Shown here: positions 27,240 through 38,681 of the stretch, piece by piece | Position numbering within the stretch: position 1 is the first letter of the stretch | How the letters are laid out: every line of letters starts with the position of its first letter | NCBI RefSeq assembly: GCF_900111985.1 | Contig: NZ_FOKI01000011.1 | Span: 62,001 to 126,000, forward strand | DNA: 64,000 nucleotides | Direction: 5' to 3' | DNA from: Clostridium frigidicarnis | GTDB taxonomy: Bacteria > Bacillota > Clostridia > Clostridiales > Clostridiaceae | The notes under the pieces: model-generated | What the model was told of the DNA's origin: nothing | What the model saw: only the letters and a program-made list of their open reading frames with translations | The model's database searches: none | Translations under genes and position numbers: made by a program

Positions 27240-29243
27240 TTAAACTTTAAATTTACCTGTAGTTTTCACCATATTTTCTGTTAATGTTTCTAATTTTGAG
27301 GCAGAAATTGCCACATCTTCACTCGAACTGCCAAGCTCTTCTGCCGATGCTGATACTTCTTCTGTTGTTGCTGCTATTTCCTCTGATATTGAGGATGCAC
27401 TTTCTATCATCTCAACTATTTGGTTTTTATCCTCAACTATTGAATTATTCTCCTTAGTTATATTATCTATTTTTGGTCCTATTTCTACAACTAGGTCTGC
27501 TATTTCTTTAAATGCTCCTATAGACTGTCCTATATTTTCAATTCCTTTATTAAGCTCATCACTCATAACATCACTTTTATTAGCAATAATTTCAGTATCA
27601 TTTAAAACACCATTTATTACATCAGAGATGCTTTGAGATGATTCTTTACTTTGTTCTGCAAGTTTTCTTATTTCATCTGCTACAACTGAAAATCCTCTTC
27701 CTGCTTCCCCTGCCCTTGCTGCCTCTATTGCTGCATTAAGTGCTAAAAGGTTAGTTTGATCTGCAATTCCATTTATAAGATCTGTAATGTCATTAACAGT
27801 TCTTATGTTATCTCTCATTTGGTTCGTTGATCCTACAAATTCTTTAAATGATTCATTAAGTACTTTCAATGCATTTACTAACCCTGCCATATCTTTATTG
27901 CTTTTCTCAGCTTTATTATTAATGTTTTTAGCCATTACATTTACAGTCTCAATCTCTTTTGTACAATTGTCTAATTTTTCATCAAAGATATTTAGTATAA
28001 CACTTATTTTAGTCAAATCCTCAGCTTGTCTACCACTACCTTGAGCTGCATCTTCAATTGCTGCATTTATGTTTTCAGTTGCTCCCGTAAATTGCTTTGC
28101 AACTTCTGTTAATCCAACAGTTTGTTCATCAATAACATCTGAACTTTCCTTTATGGACAAGATCATACTTGCCATTTCATTCTTAGTGTATTCTATTGAT
28201 TTATAAATATCTGATATTTCATCATCTACTTTATATTCTCTATTATTAGGTGTAAAATCTCCTGTTGCAAGGAGTTCCACATCATCTTTTACTAGATTAA
28301 GTCTAGAAACTATTGAACGTGAATCAATATATCCTATTATAATACCTATTATTATAGAAGCTATAGCTGATATAATAAGTCCTATTTTCAAATTATTAAG
28401 CTTAGATAAAATATCTTTTTCATCACATGTAACTGCAACATACCAAGTACTTCCTTCTATAGGTACATAAGCTATATATTTATCTGTTTTTTCATATTTG
28501 TACTTTGAGCTTCCTTCTTCACCTTTTTTCATTTTTTCTTCTATAGATGCTAGAGGTTCTAATGATTTATCTTTTTTAGATTCCTCTATAGTATTGCTCA
28601 TATTTTTAACTAAATCCACATTTTTGTGAGCGATTACATTCCCCAAATCATTGATTACATATGCACTTCCAGTTTCCCCAAATGAAATTTTATTTACAAT
28701 ATTAGATAAGTCTACTCCATCTTTTATTATAATCAATACCCCCACTATTTCTTCTCCATTTTTTAGTGGGTAACTGTATGCTATTTCTAAACTATTATCA
28801 GTTTTGCTTTTAAAAGGATCCGTCATTATTCCTTCACCTTTAATTGCTGATTGAAAATACTCTTTTTCTTTTATGTTTATGTTCTCATCACCTATTGTGT
28901 TAACTGTAATGTTCCCATCCATATCCACAATACCAATCATTTTATCTTTATTTAATTTTTGGCTATCACTTAAAACTTCTAGCTTTTCTTCATAAGTCAC
29001 ATTGGGGTTTGTTAATGTTTTATTTTGTGCAAGAGTTTCTATGGTAGCAAAAGTAACCATAACACTGTTTGATATATTTTCTCCTGTACTTTTAGCAAAT
29101 TCTTTCATTAAAATCTGAGAGTTTTCAACAAGAGTTTTTTTACTTATCACATATGCGCTTGACGAAAGAATAATACTTAAAACAAAAATTACAAATATAC
29201 TTCTAAGTATAAGCTGCCTGTTAATTCCTTTAAATTTTTTCAT
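27240..29243 (-). CDS. Methyl-accepting chemotaxis protein (tandem copy 3)
   Basis: This 667-residue receptor has a membrane helix at about 12-32, a double-Cache-like sensor (about 35-280, with [28 protein letters not shown] and [21 protein letters not shown]), a second helix near 288-305, HAMP and a signalling hairpin with tip [16 protein letters not shown]. It is a close paralogue of the two receptors upstream (29698 and 32116). The variable sensor halves suggest different ligands. It has its own ribosome site (AGAGGTG), leader and terminator, so the three tandem genes are probably separate transcripts. Confidence 0.93.
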   Translation of the reverse strand: MKKFKGINRQLILRSIFVIFVLSIILSSSAYVISKKTLVENSQILMKEFAKSTGENISNSVMVTFATIETLAQNKTLTNPNVTYEEKLEVLSDSQKLNKDKMIGIVDMDGNITVNTIGDENINIKEKEYFQSAIKGEGIMTDPFKSKTDNSLEIAYSYPLKNGEEIVGVLIIIKDGVDLSNIVNKISFGETGSAYVINDLGNVIAHKNVDLVKNMSNTIEESKKDKSLEPLASIEEKMKKGEEGSSKYKYEKTDKYIAYVPIEGSTWYVAVTCDEKDILSKLNNLKIGLIISAIASIIIGIIIGYIDSRSIVSRLNLVKDDVELLATGDFTPNNREYKVDDEISDIYKSIEYTKNEMASMILSIKESSDVIDEQTVGLTEVAKQFTGATENINAAIEDAAQGSGRQAEDLTKISVILNIFDEKLDNCTKEIETVNVMAKNINNKAEKSNKDMAGLVNALKVLNESFKEFVGSTNQMRDNIRTVNDITDLINGIADQTNLLALNAAIEAARAGEAGRGFSVVADEIRKLAEQSKESSQSISDVINGVLNDTEIIANKSDVMSDELNKGIENIGQSIGAFKEIADLVVEIGPKIDNITKENNSIVEDKNQIVEMIESASSISEEIAATTEEVSASAEELGSSSEDVAISASKLETLTENMVKTTGKFKV

Positions 29244-29641
29244 ATATTATGCACCTCTTCAAATTTATATAACGTATTCTATATATTCTTATTATATACA
29301 TATTTGCACATCTGTTTGTTTATTTTTTGTAAATATGAACTTGTATATCCTACTTTATATCCTAATGCATATTTTTTATAATACTAATTTTTCGCTTTAT
29401 GTGTTTTTTTATTATTTTGAACACATTTCATTAACAACTTGATAAAATTTCGTTAATACCATTAATTTATTAAATTTAATTGTTTATTAACATTTTTTAT
29501 TTTTTACTTTCCTCACCACTTATTAATCACTTCTTAACTTACAAATAAGTACTGATTAATAAGTGTATATCATGTATTTATTTCATATAAGCAAATTCAA
29601 CTTGAATCTAAAAATTATTTGATAACACTTATTTACACTAT
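29244..29641. other. Gap between chemoreceptor genes
   Basis: About 400 AT-rich bases; no gene seen. It must hold the promoter for the gene starting at 29243, which I could not place with confidence. Confidence 0.4.
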
Positions 29642-29688
29642 AAAAAAGTTGAATTCAACATCTTGAAATGCTAAATCCAACTTTTTTA
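29642..29688 (-). terminator. Terminator after the chemoreceptor gene at 29698
   Basis: AAAAAAGTTGaATT and AAtCCAACTTTTTT arms, ending in T-rich sequence on the minus strand. Confidence 0.75.
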
Positions 29689-29697
29689 AATTATATT

Positions 29698-31695
29698 CTA
29701 TATTTTGAACTCATCAACCTTTGATAATGTTTCTTGTGTAAGTTCTTGAAGCGTACTTGCCGCTGCTGCTACCTCTTCACTTGATGCTGTTAACTCCTCT
29801 GTAGAAGCTGATATCTCTTCTGAAGTTGCTGCTATTTGTTGTGATATGGATGTTGAGTTATCAACCTTATTGATTATAACATTCTTATCATCAAATATTT
29901 CTCTTGCCTGCTCATTTAAATTTTCAATTTTAGGTGACACATCTAAAACTGAATCAGCTATTTCTTTAAATGTCATTATGGCATTTTCTATATTTATCAT
30001 TCCATCGTTTAAGTCATCACTTATAGAAGTACTTTTAACTGCAATATCATCTGTTTCATTTAATACATTTTTTATAACAGTATAGATATTTTCAGACGAC
30101 TCCTTACTTTGTTCTGCAAGTTTTCTTATTTCTTCTGCAACAACAGTAAATCCACGACCTGCTTCTCCAGCTCTTGCTGCTTCTATAGCCGCATTTAATG
30201 CCAACAAATTTGTTTGCTCTGCAATTCCATTTATTATTGCTGTTATATCATTAACTTCTTTTATGTTATTTTTCATACTATTTATTGATTTTAAAAACTC
30301 TGCAAAAGAACTATTTAATCTTCCAAGAGATCTTGCTAAATCTCCCATTCCTTTATTACTGTCTTCTGCCTTGTTTGTTATACCTTCTGTTACAGAATTT
30401 ATATCCTGAATTTCGTTTATCATATTATTTATCTTTTCATCAAAATTTTCTAATATATGTTCAATTTCTAAAAGTTCATCAGCTTGTTTAGTGTTTCCAT
30501 CTGCTGAATCTTGTATTGCTAAGTTGATACTTTCAATTGAACTTGAAAATTCTTCTGATAAAGCTGCTAATGAATTAGAGCTATTATCAACCTCTTTAGA
30601 ATTACTTTTTACACTAGTAATCATTTCTCCTACAGAAGTTTTAGTGTATTCTATAGATTTATAGATTTCACCAATTTCATCATTTTTTATTTTATCAATT
30701 TTACTTAATGTAAAATCTCCTTGTGAAACTTTATTAATTATATTTTTTAATTGAATTAATCTCTTTTCAATAGCACTAGAGAATTTATAAAGTATTAATA
30801 TTCCTATAGCTATAGCTACTAATGTCATTAAAATTAAAGTTATAATTAATTTATTTAAAGATGATAATAAATCCTTTTCTTGAATAGTAACTCCAACTGA
30901 CCATCCTGTAAGTTTTACCGGTGTGTACGCCATATGCTTCTTCTCACCATTCCACTTGTATGTACCTACCCCAGTTTCCCCTTTAATCATCTTTCCTTCT
31001 ATTTCTGCAATAGCCTTTAATGATGAATCCTTTTTAGAATCTTCTATGGTATTAACTTTATTTTTAGTCATTGTATTTTGTGTATCTGCTATTACTAATC
31101 CATTCTTATTTATCATATAAGCAGATCCACTATTTCCAAACTTAACATTTCCTACTATGTTTGAAAAATCATCTCCACCTCTTATAACTACTAATACCCC
31201 AACTATATTGCCATCTCTTTTTATAGGTGCAGAATAGGCTACTTCTGCACTACCATCTGTGTTACTTTCAAAAGGGTCTGAGATAAACGACTCCCCTTTT
31301 AAAGCAGCCTTAAAATAATCTCTATCAGCTATACTAGTTTTAACCCCAGTAGTAGATAACAAATCACCATTAACCTCTGTAAGTGCAACCATTTTATGTC
31401 CATATTTTTCCTGATTGCCCTTTAAACTCTCAAGTTTCTCCTCAATAGGTATATTGGGATCAGATAAAACTGGGTTGCTAGCCAGCACCTCTGTAATTGT
31501 AAGATACTTCTCTAATTGTCCTTGTATATGACCAGATGATTCTTTAATAAATTCCTCTAGTAACACAGATGAATTGCTTATTAAGCCCATTTTGCTTATA
31601 ACAATTGCTCCTCCTGATAACAAAACACTTAATAAAACTATAATTACAATACCATTTGTTATAAGTTGAGATTTAATGCCTTTAAACTTTCCCAT
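29698..31695 (-). CDS. Methyl-accepting chemotaxis protein (tandem copy 2)
   Basis: This 665-residue receptor has the same plan as its neighbours: a helix at about 12-32, a double-Cache-like sensor with [29 protein letters not shown] and [18 protein letters not shown], a second helix near 285-303, HAMP, and a signalling tip [16 protein letters not shown]. It differs from copies 1 and 3 mainly in the sensor. GGGGAGGA precedes the ATG. It should report an extracellular small molecule to CheA; the ligand is unknown. Confidence 0.93.
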   Translation of the reverse strand: MGKFKGIKSQLITNGIVIIVLLSVLLSGGAIVISKMGLISNSSVLLEEFIKESSGHIQGQLEKYLTITEVLASNPVLSDPNIPIEEKLESLKGNQEKYGHKMVALTEVNGDLLSTTGVKTSIADRDYFKAALKGESFISDPFESNTDGSAEVAYSAPIKRDGNIVGVLVVIRGGDDFSNIVGNVKFGNSGSAYMINKNGLVIADTQNTMTKNKVNTIEDSKKDSSLKAIAEIEGKMIKGETGVGTYKWNGEKKHMAYTPVKLTGWSVGVTIQEKDLLSSLNKLIITLILMTLVAIAIGILILYKFSSAIEKRLIQLKNIINKVSQGDFTLSKIDKIKNDEIGEIYKSIEYTKTSVGEMITSVKSNSKEVDNSSNSLAALSEEFSSSIESINLAIQDSADGNTKQADELLEIEHILENFDEKINNMINEIQDINSVTEGITNKAEDSNKGMGDLARSLGRLNSSFAEFLKSINSMKNNIKEVNDITAIINGIAEQTNLLALNAAIEAARAGEAGRGFTVVAEEIRKLAEQSKESSENIYTVIKNVLNETDDIAVKSTSISDDLNDGMINIENAIMTFKEIADSVLDVSPKIENLNEQAREIFDDKNVIINKVDNSTSISQQIAATSEEISASTEELTASSEEVAAAASTLQELTQETLSKVDEFKI

Positions 31696-32058
31696 AAAAA
31701 ATTCCTCCCCAAAAATATATAAGTAATATTTTTAAATTACCAATTAACTTATTTTAGCACAAAAATACATAAATTTAACTATTGGTCTTTCATTTTTAAT
31801 AATTATTTAAGTTTATTACAAATTTAAATACAAATTATTATGAATTCTTTATTTAAAAGTAATTTGTTTCGATAAAATTAATTCTTTTCCGAATTTTTTC
31901 TATCATTACTCCCTAAAAATTCTTGTTTTAGCCTTATTTAGTACTAAAACTGAACATATTCAAAATAATATCATCTTGAACCTCCTAAAATTGACTTTTT
32001 CATTTAGAACTTAGAATTTATCGTTCTCAAAATAAGTTGTCTTAAATTATTATTAATT
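31696..32058. other. Gap between chemoreceptor genes
   Basis: About 360 AT-rich bases; no gene or clear motif seen apart from the terminator that follows. Confidence 0.4.
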
Positions 32059-32106
32059 AAAAAGTATGTGAATTAAAGCTTGTTGCTTTCAATCACATAC
32101 TTTTTA
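32059..32106 (-). terminator. Terminator after the chemoreceptor gene at 32116
   Basis: AAAAAGTATGTGA and TCACATACTTTTT arms around a 20-base loop, with T-rich sequence on both sides. Confidence 0.8.
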
Positions 32107-32115
32107 TTTTTATTG

Positions 32116-34128
32116 TTAAATTTTGAAATTACTAACTTCTTCTTTTAATTTTTCTGTTAAATTTTTCAAACTATTTGCAGACTTAGCAACATTGTCACTA
32201 GAAGTTGTAAGTTCTTGAGTGGAAGAAGCTATTTCTTCTGTTGTTGCTGATATTTCTTCTGCTATGGATGAAGAATTTTCTACTTTTTCAAGTATTGTAT
32301 TTTTATCTTTAACCATTTCCTTTGATGAATCATTTATTGCATTTATCTTAGGAGATATTTCTACAACTAAATCTGAAATATCCTTAAATGATAGAATTGC
32401 ATTTTCTACATTAACTAATCCATTGCTTAATTCATCATTCATTACATTGCTTTTACTTGATAAATCTTCAGTTTCACTTAGTACATTACTTATAACATTA
32501 TATATGTCCTGTGAGGACTCCTTGCTTTGTTCTGCAAGCTTTCTTATTTCATCTGCGACAACTGAAAAACCACGTCCTGCTTCTCCTGCTCTTGCTGCTT
32601 CTATTGCTGCATTAAGAGCTAAAAGATTAGTTTGTTCTGAAATGCTATTTATCATTTCCGTTATGGCTGTAACAGTTTGTATACTTTCTCTCATTCCATT
32701 TATTGATTTTAAAAACTCATTAAAAGAATTCTTAAGTACTGCCATAGATTTTGCTAATTGTCCCATATCTTCATTACTATTTTTAGCTTTTTCACTTATA
32801 TCAGAAGCCATATTATTTACTTCTTCTATGGCAAGGATTGAATTATTCATTTTTTCATCGAACATCCCTAATATATTATTTATTTCTGTAAAATCCGTAG
32901 CCTGTGTTGAGTTCCCCTCAGCACATTCACTTATTGCATAAGATATATTTTCAGATGATGCTACAAATTCGTCTGAAAGAGATGCAAGCATTACTGCATT
33001 GTCTTCCATTGCAAAAGAATTTTCCTTCACAGACTCGATCATATTACCAACAGATTTTTTTGTATCTTCAATAGCTACATATATATCCTTTATTTCATCA
33101 TTTTCATTATCCCTTATTTCATTTAAAGTGAAATCTCCTGTTGATAATACCTCTACCCTTTCTTTTAAATTAACTAATCGCCTTCCTATTTTATTAGCAA
33201 ACATATATGCTAAAACACAAGCTAATGCTATAAATAAAATACTTATACCACCTAAAGTTCTAACTAATCCTGAAAGACCAGATAACATATCCTTTTCTTC
33301 ACATGCAACACCAATAGACCACCCTGTTAATTTTATTGGTGAATATGCAATAAATTTCTTTTTACCTATATAAGTATAGTTTCCAGTTCCAATTTCTGCT
33401 TTTATCATTTTATTTTCTATTTCTGCTAAACCTTCAAGTGACTTATCACTTTTAGCATCATTGATTGTATTATTTTTATTCTCAACCAAAGATGAATTTC
33501 TATGTGCTATCACTGTTCCATCTTTAGATAATATATATCCACTCCCTGTTTCACCAAAGCTAATTTCATTTGATATTTTAGAAAAATCATCTCCATCTCT
33601 AATCATAGCTAATACTTTAATAATATTACCATTCTGATCATATATAGGCATACTATATGCTATTATCAGCTTATTATTGACCTTATTTTCAAATGGTTCA
33701 GATACAAAAACATTTCCTTTCATAGCTTCTCGAAAATAATCTCTATCAGTTAAGTTAAAATGATTTCCATCAGTGGCAACAATTGTATCTCCATTTGTAT
33801 CTATAAGCAATAATTTGTTATGATTATATTCTTTTACATTTTTCTGCAAAATTTCTTCTTGATCTTCTAATTTAGCATCTAAACTATGTATCTCTTTACT
33901 CATTGATAAAGTTTTTAAGATATCTATATTTCTTTCTAGCTTGTTAGTTATACTTTCTGCCGCTTGCTGTGAAAATTCTTGTAACAAAAGACTAGAATTT
34001 TTTGTTAGTGAATTTTTGCTTAAAAAATAAGAACTTGCTGAAAGAACTAGCCCTAAAACTATAACTACAATCAAACTTCTACTTATAAGCTTTGCCTTTA
34101 TTCCTTTTAATTCTTTAGTTTTTTTCAT
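32116..34128 (-). CDS. Methyl-accepting chemotaxis protein (tandem copy 1)
   Basis: This 670-residue receptor has a membrane helix at about 14-34, a double-Cache-like sensor ([50 protein letters not shown]), a second helix near 290-308, HAMP, and a signalling tip [16 protein letters not shown]. It is first of three tandem paralogues and has its own GGGGGGATG-type ribosome site. The long reading frame on the opposite strand (32219-32941) is a shadow of its repetitive coiled-coil codons. Confidence 0.93.
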   Translation of the reverse strand: MKKTKELKGIKAKLISRSLIVVIVLGLVLSASSYFLSKNSLTKNSSLLLQEFSQQAAESITNKLERNIDILKTLSMSKEIHSLDAKLEDQEEILQKNVKEYNHNKLLLIDTNGDTIVATDGNHFNLTDRDYFREAMKGNVFVSEPFENKVNNKLIIAYSMPIYDQNGNIIKVLAMIRDGDDFSKISNEISFGETGSGYILSKDGTVIAHRNSSLVENKNNTINDAKSDKSLEGLAEIENKMIKAEIGTGNYTYIGKKKFIAYSPIKLTGWSIGVACEEKDMLSGLSGLVRTLGGISILFIALACVLAYMFANKIGRRLVNLKERVEVLSTGDFTLNEIRDNENDEIKDIYVAIEDTKKSVGNMIESVKENSFAMEDNAVMLASLSDEFVASSENISYAISECAEGNSTQATDFTEINNILGMFDEKMNNSILAIEEVNNMASDISEKAKNSNEDMGQLAKSMAVLKNSFNEFLKSINGMRESIQTVTAITEMINSISEQTNLLALNAAIEAARAGEAGRGFSVVADEIRKLAEQSKESSQDIYNVISNVLSETEDLSSKSNVMNDELSNGLVNVENAILSFKDISDLVVEISPKINAINDSSKEMVKDKNTILEKVENSSSIAEEISATTEEIASSTQELTTSSDNVAKSANSLKNLTEKLKEEVSNFKI

Positions 34129-34318
34129 AATTCATCCCCCCATATTTTTAAAGTTCAGTAAATAGTATAAAATACCATTTACTTACAATGTTATATATCG
34201 ATTGAATGGATTTAAACTTTATCCTTAATTTATCAGTTGACCTTATATTTTCAATTTTTCTATATATTATTATTAAACACTGTTTTATTTACTTTAAAAT
34301 AACTTAAATGTCTTTAAA

Positions 34319-35215
34319 TTATTTCCTTATAGTCAAAAAATTGTATAGAGATCCTATTGTTCCTGAATTATTTTTATGATAACATGGTTCTATTTTCACC
34401 TTGATATCTTCCCACCATTTTATTTTCTTTAAATGGAATTCTATATTTTCTATAAAATCCTCTCTAGCACTGACCCCTCCTCCAATAAGTATTTTTTCTG
34501 GATTCAAAGTTCCTGCTAAATTAAATATTCCATAAGCTATTCTTCTGTACCATATATCTATTATCTTTTTAACTTCAACATCATTGTTCCCCTCATTAAA
34601 TATGATCTCACCCTCTATATTTACCTTACTATCTATATTTTTTAATTTTTTATACATGTTAATAAGTCCTTTTGTAGATCCTCCATCACTTATTATTTCC
34701 ATACCTTCATTGTGCATATTCATGCCTTCTGTAATCATAAATCCAAATTCTCCACCCATAAATCTACTTCCTCTAATCATGGATCCATTAGCAAATATTC
34801 CCCCGCCTATCCCAGTTCCTATAATCATACATACAAAGTCACTGCATTCTTTTCCATTACCTGTGAATTTTTCAGCTAAAGCAACGCAATTAGCATCATT
34901 TTCTATTTCAATCCTTAATTTACATTTGTTCTCTAAAAATTCCTTTATACTCATTCCTTCAAGAAATCTTAGAGCATAACATAGTGATACTTGTCCCTTA
35001 TATGCATTCACTATACCTGGTATACAAAGTGATACTCCACTTATATTATTTTTTATTTTATGTTCCTCTATTAAATCTATAATAGACATAAAAAATCTTT
35101 CTTTATCTTTTGTTTCTGTATTATAACTATTTAATAAAACAGCCTGTCCATCTTCTAATAAAACCCCATATTTCACCTTAGTACCACCAATATCAAAACA
35201 TAAATATTTATTCAT
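34319..35215 (-). CDS. ROK family sugar kinase
   Basis: This 298-residue protein begins CFDIGGTKVKYGVL (phosphate-binding) and has IENDANCVALAE, CMIIGTGIGGGIFANG and KILIGGGVSAREDF, the ROK pattern of glucokinase-like sugar kinases. The usual zinc motif CxCGxxGCxE after GGEFG is missing; the segment reads GGEFGFMITEGMNMHNEGME. This places it with zinc-free ROK kinases such as beta-glucoside kinases rather than NagC-type regulators, and it has no DNA-binding domain. The ATG at 35215 follows AAAGGGGG; longer starts lack a site. It is not next to a sugar transporter, so the substrate is open. Confidence 0.82.
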   Translation of the reverse strand: MNKYLCFDIGGTKVKYGVLLEDGQAVLLNSYNTETKDKERFFMSIIDLIEEHKIKNNISGVSLCIPGIVNAYKGQVSLCYALRFLEGMSIKEFLENKCKLRIEIENDANCVALAEKFTGNGKECSDFVCMIIGTGIGGGIFANGSMIRGSRFMGGEFGFMITEGMNMHNEGMEIISDGGSTKGLINMYKKLKNIDSKVNIEGEIIFNEGNNDVEVKKIIDIWYRRIAYGIFNLAGTLNPEKILIGGGVSAREDFIENIEFHLKKIKWWEDIKVKIEPCYHKNNSGTIGSLYNFLTIRK

Positions 35216-35297
35216 AACTTTATAACCCCCTTTATTTTTTAGTGACAAGTCGTGGTTGAAAATCTAACTTTTAAAATTATTTATTAGTTTTTTAACA

Positions 35298-35620
35298 TTA
35301 AAAATTACAAGCTCCTACTGAAATACATCCACCAATAACTCCTGCTCTAAAAATACCATTGTTATCTTTTTCAAAATAATGTTTTACATCTTCACTAAAC
35401 TCTTTTTTTTAATTTATATATTCGTTTTTATTTTAGATTTACTTTTTCTATATTATTAATAACTTCATTTGGTGTAATTCTCATTTTTTGGGTGTATTTT
35501 AGGTAAAATTAAACTTAAAGCACATCTAAACAAACTAGATTTTTCTACATTTTCATTAGCCATTAAGCCCATTTTTTAATTTAAAATTGCTTTTTAAGAC
35601 CTTCAGATCCTATTATAAAC
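35298..35620 (-). pseudogene. Decayed coding remnant
   Basis: Three short pieces in different frames read like one broken protein. The best is a C-terminal piece EFSEDVKHYFEKDNNGIF followed by RAGVIGGCISVGACNF and a stop at 35298. Upstream pieces contain MRITPNEVINNIEKVNLK and ENVEKSSLFRCALSL, cut by stops and frame changes. The parent family is not recognised. It lies upstream of the ROK gene within an otherwise empty 840-base gap (35216-36055). Confidence 0.4.
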
Positions 35621-35818
35621 TTATAATTCTTTATAGTTTATTCTAAACCTAGCATTAATGATGCTATCACTTTTTGTGAATTGAGAACTTGTTTAAATGA
35701 CAAAATCATAGTTACCATTTAATCTTCTAATTTAAACCAATATAAAAAAAACAATTTCAAATTAGAATATTCTGAATATTGTACTTGTAATAACTCCCTT
35801 AAATCATACATTAATTGC

Positions 35819-35882
35819 TTAGGCACATTCGAGAAAATAATAGACAATCATACTGGTCTATTATTTTTTTGAATGTGCCTTA
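35819..35882. repeat. Family A inverted repeat element (minimal copy)
   Basis: TTAGGCACATTC ... AATAATAGAC - loop - GTCTATTATT ... GAATGTGCCTTA: a 64-base near-perfect palindrome. The outer ends match the other family A copies but the inner stem differs (TAATAGAC rather than AACAAGT), so the ends are the conserved part. Confidence 0.7.
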
Positions 35883-36055
35883 CTCAAGGGTGTTTATTTC
35901 ACCTTTTAATTTTGACATTAACGATTACGTTCTAATTGGCAATTGTGTTTAAAAATATTCTCCATTTCATAAATCTTCTGGTGAAGATTTTATCCAACAT
36001 TATAAATTATTAATTCAAAAACGCTTACTTCCCAAATACACTATAATATCATAAA

Positions 36056-36334
36056 TTAATAATCCCCAGCTACAGATCCTTCTAACAAAGGCTTTAAATT
36101 CTTTAATACATAATTCACGTGATAATCACTAACTTGATATCTATCCATATCTTCCTTTGAATCAAATTTTGTTATTAATATAACATCATAACTTCTTTCA
36201 CTGTGAACGGTATCAACACCAACCTCTAAATACTTTAGCTCATCTATTTTTCCTTCCATAGAAAGTAAAATATCTCTAGCTTTTTCTGCCTCTTGTCTAT
36301 CTTTTAATTTAAACATTACAATATGAGTAAACAT
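36056..36334 (-). CDS. Dabb (stress-responsive alpha/beta barrel) family protein
   Basis: This 92-residue single-domain protein begins MFTHIVMFKLKDRQEAEKARD and has LKYLEVGVDTVHSERSYDVILITKFDSKEDMDRYQVSDYH, the Dabb (PF07876) pattern of a dimeric ferredoxin-like barrel. Known members range from plant stress proteins to polyketide cyclases; the role of bacterial single-domain copies is mostly unknown. AGGGGGAA precedes the ATG. It lies 73 bases after the CBS/DRTGG gene and may be the last gene of the rapZ-yvcK-whiA transcript. Confidence 0.85.
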   Translation of the reverse strand: MFTHIVMFKLKDRQEAEKARDILLSMEGKIDELKYLEVGVDTVHSERSYDVILITKFDSKEDMDRYQVSDYHVNYVLKNLKPLLEGSVAGDY

Positions 36335-36407
36335 TTGTATTCCCCCTATTTTAAATACTTTATTATTAAGTTAATATTTTTTAATTTTAATCATTAACTA
36401 ATTGACT

Positions 36408-37709
36408 CTATTCAGTTATTCTTATTGCTGATAAAAGTCCCTTTCCTATTAACTCTTTTTTATTATTTAATATATTACATGACACCTTAGAAAACACTCT
36501 TCCCATATCAAGTATTTCAACTTCTATTGTTATTTTGCTATCTACTTGAACAGGTTTCATAAAATAAGTACTTACATTATCAACAGATACACTTAAATTA
36601 TTATGTTTCAATGTATCGATTGCAGTAGCCGTTAAAAGCATATTTAAAGCACTCCATGAGGCCGTTCCTACATTGTTAAGTATTTTTGCAGGTATATTTC
36701 CCTCATATATTCTATAATTATTTTCATTCCTACACTTAAAGTTTTTAAGTAAAGTATCTTCTAAACATTCACAATAATCACTGTGAGTATTCATATATTC
36801 ATAAGCCTTTATAACATCTTTTCTTGTTATAACACCTATAAGTTTTCTTCCATCAACTACAGGACACAATTCTATATCTTCCCATCCCATAATATGAGCA
36901 GCGTAAGCTACAGTAGTTTTAGGTGTAACAGTTATTGGATCCTTTATCATTATAGACTTTATACTCTCATTATTATTTGAATTACGTGGTAAATCTTTTG
37001 GTGTCACAATACCTACCACCTTCATATCTTTATCTACTACAGGATATCTTATATGAGTAGTCTCACTAACTAGTTCATTCCATCTTTCTATTGTGTCATC
37101 AATATTTAGATAAGATGGTTTTTCCCTCATTATATCCCTGATTAAAATGATTTCTCTTCTAATTTTATTTTCAGAAATAGCTCTATTTATCATTGTTGCA
37201 ATTGAGAAAGTATCATTATTACATGATATTATAGGTAATTCTTTTTCATCAGCCAATCTTTTAACTTCCATGCTACATCCAAAACCACCACTAATTAATA
37301 CTGCAGCATTTTGTTTTAATGCACATTTTTGAATTTCTTCCCTGTTCCCAACAATAACCAAACTATTAGGTGAAACATATTTTTCAAAGGCTTCTACTGT
37401 CATAGCTCCTATTGCAAACCTGTTTAATGTTTTGCTTAAGCCATGTTTTCCTCCTAAAATTGTTCCATTAGTTATCTCTAAAACATCTGAAAATGTAAGA
37501 TTTTTAAAACTTTTTTTATCCGGTTTTTCAACTCTAACAGTACCAACCCTAGGAATGGTACTTACTAATCCTAGGCTCTCACATTCCTTTATTGCTTTAT
37601 AAGCAGTACCTTCACTTACATCCATTTCTCCGGCAATAAATCTTACAGATATTTTATTTCCTGGCTCAACTGATTTTATATAGGAAATTATATCTTCCTG
37701 CTTAGACAT
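36408..37709 (-). CDS. Regulator with winged helix, DRTGG, CBS pair and hotdog domains (YtoI-like)
   Basis: This 433-residue protein joins four parts. There is an N-terminal GntR-like winged helix (about 1-62, ISVRFIAGEMDVSEGTAYKAIKECESLGL), a DRTGG domain (about 70-180, with ILGGKHGLSK and VIVGNREEIQKCAL), two CBS motifs (about 195-310, with VVDKDMKVVGIVTPKDL and VVDGRKLIGVITRKDV), and a C-terminal hotdog thioesterase-like fold. CBS pairs bind adenosine nucleotides and hotdog domains bind acyl-CoA-like ligands, so it probably senses energy or lipid state. It starts 6 bases after whiA, so it belongs to that operon. Confidence 0.88.
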   Translation of the reverse strand: MSKQEDIISYIKSVEPGNKISVRFIAGEMDVSEGTAYKAIKECESLGLVSTIPRVGTVRVEKPDKKSFKNLTFSDVLEITNGTILGGKHGLSKTLNRFAIGAMTVEAFEKYVSPNSLVIVGNREEIQKCALKQNAAVLISGGFGCSMEVKRLADEKELPIISCNNDTFSIATMINRAISENKIRREIILIRDIMREKPSYLNIDDTIERWNELVSETTHIRYPVVDKDMKVVGIVTPKDLPRNSNNNESIKSIMIKDPITVTPKTTVAYAAHIMGWEDIELCPVVDGRKLIGVITRKDVIKAYEYMNTHSDYCECLEDTLLKNFKCRNENNYRIYEGNIPAKILNNVGTASWSALNMLLTATAIDTLKHNNLSVSVDNVSTYFMKPVQVDSKITIEVEILDMGRVFSKVSCNILNNKKELIGKGLLSAIRITE

Positions 37710-37715
37710 ACAGTA

Positions 37716-38669
37716 TTACCTTCCTTCTTTTCTTAATTCTTCTGCAATTTTTTCTATTTTTCTTAATCTATGATTAACACCTGATTTTCCAACTGGAGGT
37801 TCTAACATTTCTCCAAGTTCCTTTAAAGACTCATCTGGATATTCTAGTCTTAATTCAGCTATTTCTCTTAGATTTTTAGGTAACCTGCCTAAGCCTATCT
37901 CATTTTGTATAAGTCTTATGCTCTCAACTTGCCTTACAGCTGCATTTACTGTTTTACTTAAGTTTGCAGTTTCACAATTCACAAGCCTGTTTACATTATT
38001 TCTCATTTCTTTCATTATTCTTATATTTTCAAGCTGGAGCAATGCATTATGAGCCCCCATTATATTTAAAATATCTACTATTTGTTCCCCTTCTTTTATG
38101 TAAACTATATAACTGGATTTTCTTTGTATAACCTTAGAATTTAATCCAAATTTATTTATAATTTTACTTAAATCCTCTGCATATTCTATGCTATGAGTCA
38201 CAAATTCTAGATGATAAGTTTTTTCTGGATTACTTATACTTCCTCCGCCTAAAAACGCACCTCTTATATATGCTCTTTCTTCTTGTTCATTTTTTGCAAG
38301 ATGAGGATTTATTCCATAATCTAATGACATCATTCCATCCTCTTCTTTTAAAATTCCTGTAAGCTTTAACAGATCTTTTACGCCCATATCTTCTGTTATC
38401 ATTACAATATATATGTTGTTTTTCTTTAAAGAATTGCTTTTTTTCACCATTAGCTTTGCATGAATACTTAAATGCTCTTTTAAAAGCTTAAACATCAATC
38501 TAGCTGTTGCAGGGTTTTCAGTGGTTACCTTAAAACTAACCTGCATTCCACTAGTAAATGATAAAGTACCACTTACCTTCATTATTGCTGATAATTGTGC
38601 AATGGCTTCATCTTTCGATAATCCCACATACCTACATAATTCTCCTTTTACCTTAGCTGAAAATGACAT
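37716..38669 (-). CDS. whiA: DNA-binding protein WhiA
   Basis: This 317-residue protein has the WhiA N-terminal block (MSFSAKVKGELCRYV), a degenerate LAGLIDADG homing-endonuclease-like domain (RAYIRGAFLGGGSISNPEKTYHLEF) and a C-terminal helix-turn-helix (LREIAELRLEYPDESLKELGEML, then PVGKSGVNHRLRKIEKIA). In Firmicutes WhiA affects cell division and chromosome segregation, and in actinomycetes sporulation. It lies 12 bases after yvcK in the conserved rapZ-yvcK-whiA order. Confidence 0.95.
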   Translation of the reverse strand: MSFSAKVKGELCRYVGLSKDEAIAQLSAIMKVSGTLSFTSGMQVSFKVTTENPATARLMFKLLKEHLSIHAKLMVKKSNSLKKNNIYIVMITEDMGVKDLLKLTGILKEEDGMMSLDYGINPHLAKNEQEERAYIRGAFLGGGSISNPEKTYHLEFVTHSIEYAEDLSKIINKFGLNSKVIQRKSSYIVYIKEGEQIVDILNIMGAHNALLQLENIRIMKEMRNNVNRLVNCETANLSKTVNAAVRQVESIRLIQNEIGLGRLPKNLREIAELRLEYPDESLKELGEMLEPPVGKSGVNHRLRKIEKIAEELRKEGR

Positions 38670-38681
38670 CTAATTCTACAC

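Noticed and set aside
32219-32941. 240-residue reading frame on the plus strand
   Set aside because: It lies wholly opposite a well-supported chemoreceptor gene and is a shadow of its repetitive coiled-coil codons; it has no ribosome site and is serine-rich without domain motifs.
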